Shown: positions 14,298 to 14,682 of the stretch, in pieces
How the letters are laid out: each line of letters starts with the position of its first letter
How positions within the stretch are numbered: position 1 is the stretch's first letter
Source: CAYWNA01 sp964459305
GTDB taxonomy: Bacteria; Planctomycetota; Planctomycetia; Pirellulales; Pirellulaceae
NCBI GenBank assembly: GCA_964459305.1
Contig: CAYWNA010000305.1
Span: 1 to 14,682 of the forward strand
DNA length: 14,682 nt
Direction of reading: 5' to 3'
The notes under the pieces: model-generated
The model's input: the letters and a program-made list of their open reading frames with translations, nothing else
What the model was told of the DNA's origin: nothing
The model's database searches: none
Program-made: the position numbers and the translations under genes

Positions 14298-14682
14298 ATG
14301 CAAAATCTCATCAACACACTCACACTCTGCCTCTGCGCCGTCCCGGCGACGAATCGAACATGCGTTCTGGTACTGTTGAGCCTTGTCCTGATCAGCGGCG
14401 CGGGCCGGGCGGCTGACGGCACGTCCGTGGATCCGAAGAGCTTTCCGGCGCCACCAGAAGGCTCGCTTGGCTTTCCGTCGCGCGACCCGAACCTCGACGC
14501 GTTGCCGAGTTTCCAGAATCCACCGCCGGGCTACGGCGAAGTGCCGTTCTGGTGGTGGACCGGCGACCCGCTCGACAAACAGCGGCTGTTGTGGCAAATC
14601 GAGCAGTTGCACGAGAAGGGCATCTCTGGGATGCAGGTCAATTACGCTCACGAAGACTCGTCCGGGTGGCCGACCTACGCCG
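14298..14682 (+). CDS. GH106-like alpha-L-rhamnosidase / glycosyl hydrolase (3' end outside window)
   Basis: The first 128 codons of an exported enzyme; the frame is open to the window edge. ATG at 14298 with a weak AGGT about 7 nt upstream, 9 bp after the SGNH stop, suggesting translational coupling. Residues 1-41 form a long signal region: hydrophobic stretch VLVLLSLVLISGAG and likely cleavage after GRAA. The mature start contains FQNPPPGYGEVPFWWWTGD, then LDKQRLLWQIEQLHEKGISGMQVNYAHE. This combination (proline-rich entry, WWWxGD, then a helix leading into GIxGMQ) is typical of the N-terminal region of GH106-type alpha-L-rhamnosidases and related hydrolases. Catalytic residues lie beyond the window, so the family assignment rests on the N-terminus only. 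Confidence 0.8.
   Translation, partial: MQNLINTLTLCLCAVPATNRTCVLVLLSLVLISGAGRAADGTSVDPKSFPAPPEGSLGFPSRDPNLDALPSFQNPPPGYGEVPFWWWTGDPLDKQRLLWQIEQLHEKGISGMQVNYAHEDSSGWPTYA

Noticed and set aside
13422..14651. 409-residue minus-strand open frame opposite the SGNH and GH106-like genes
   Set aside because: It spans two real genes and their junction, and its translation shows no family features.
1..14682. CRISPR arrays, tRNA or rRNA genes, transposase genes
   Set aside because: Looked for regularly spaced direct repeats, cloverleaf-like segments and transposase motifs; none was convincing.

Overview
The window looks like a chromosomal piece of a GC-rich heterotrophic bacterium of the Planctomycetota/PVC type. 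This is inference from content: exported formylglycine sulfatases, exported glycoside hydrolases, an exported SGNH hydrolase, long intergenic gaps and palindromic repeats of the kind common in such genomes. No rRNA or tRNA is present to fix the taxonomy.

Layout: (1) Bases 1-1594, minus strand, hold the 5' part of a very long open frame. It encodes an N-terminal export signal, a beta-sandwich region resembling the C-terminal domain of heparinase II/III proteins, a complete-looking class I SAM-dependent methyltransferase, and then a sulfatase that runs off the window at base 1. There is no stop codon between the parts. (2) A 123-bp divergent intergenic region separates it from a complete exported sulfatase on the plus strand (1718-3166). 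(3) A convergent gap leads to a minus-strand HDOD-domain signalling protein (3535-4500). (4) After a 735-bp gap comes a plus-strand QueG-like iron-sulfur protein (5236-6138). (5) The next gap (6139-6546) is packed with inverted repeats: two copies of the same palindrome, one nested in a larger palindrome, plus a further inverted repeat abutting it. (6) A GH32 family enzyme with two N-terminal accessory domains (6547-8751) is followed on the same strand by an MFS permease of the nucleoside-symporter type (9094-10269). (7) A convergent minus-strand gene (10330-12987) encodes an 885-residue exported protein with a LamG-like N-terminus and an alpha/alpha-barrel-like C-terminus. (8) An SGNH hydrolase (13389-14288) is followed 9 bp later by the start of a GH106-like alpha-L-rhamnosidase (14298 to the window end).

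Together, two sulfatases, GH32, GH106-like, SGNH hydrolase, the unknown barrel protein and a permease fit degradation of a complex, substituted polysaccharide (sulfated, perhaps acylated, with rhamnose and fructose). This is not one operon: strand changes are frequent, and only the SGNH/GH106-like pair is tightly coupled. The most unusual object is the sandwich-methyltransferase-sulfatase fusion at the left edge.
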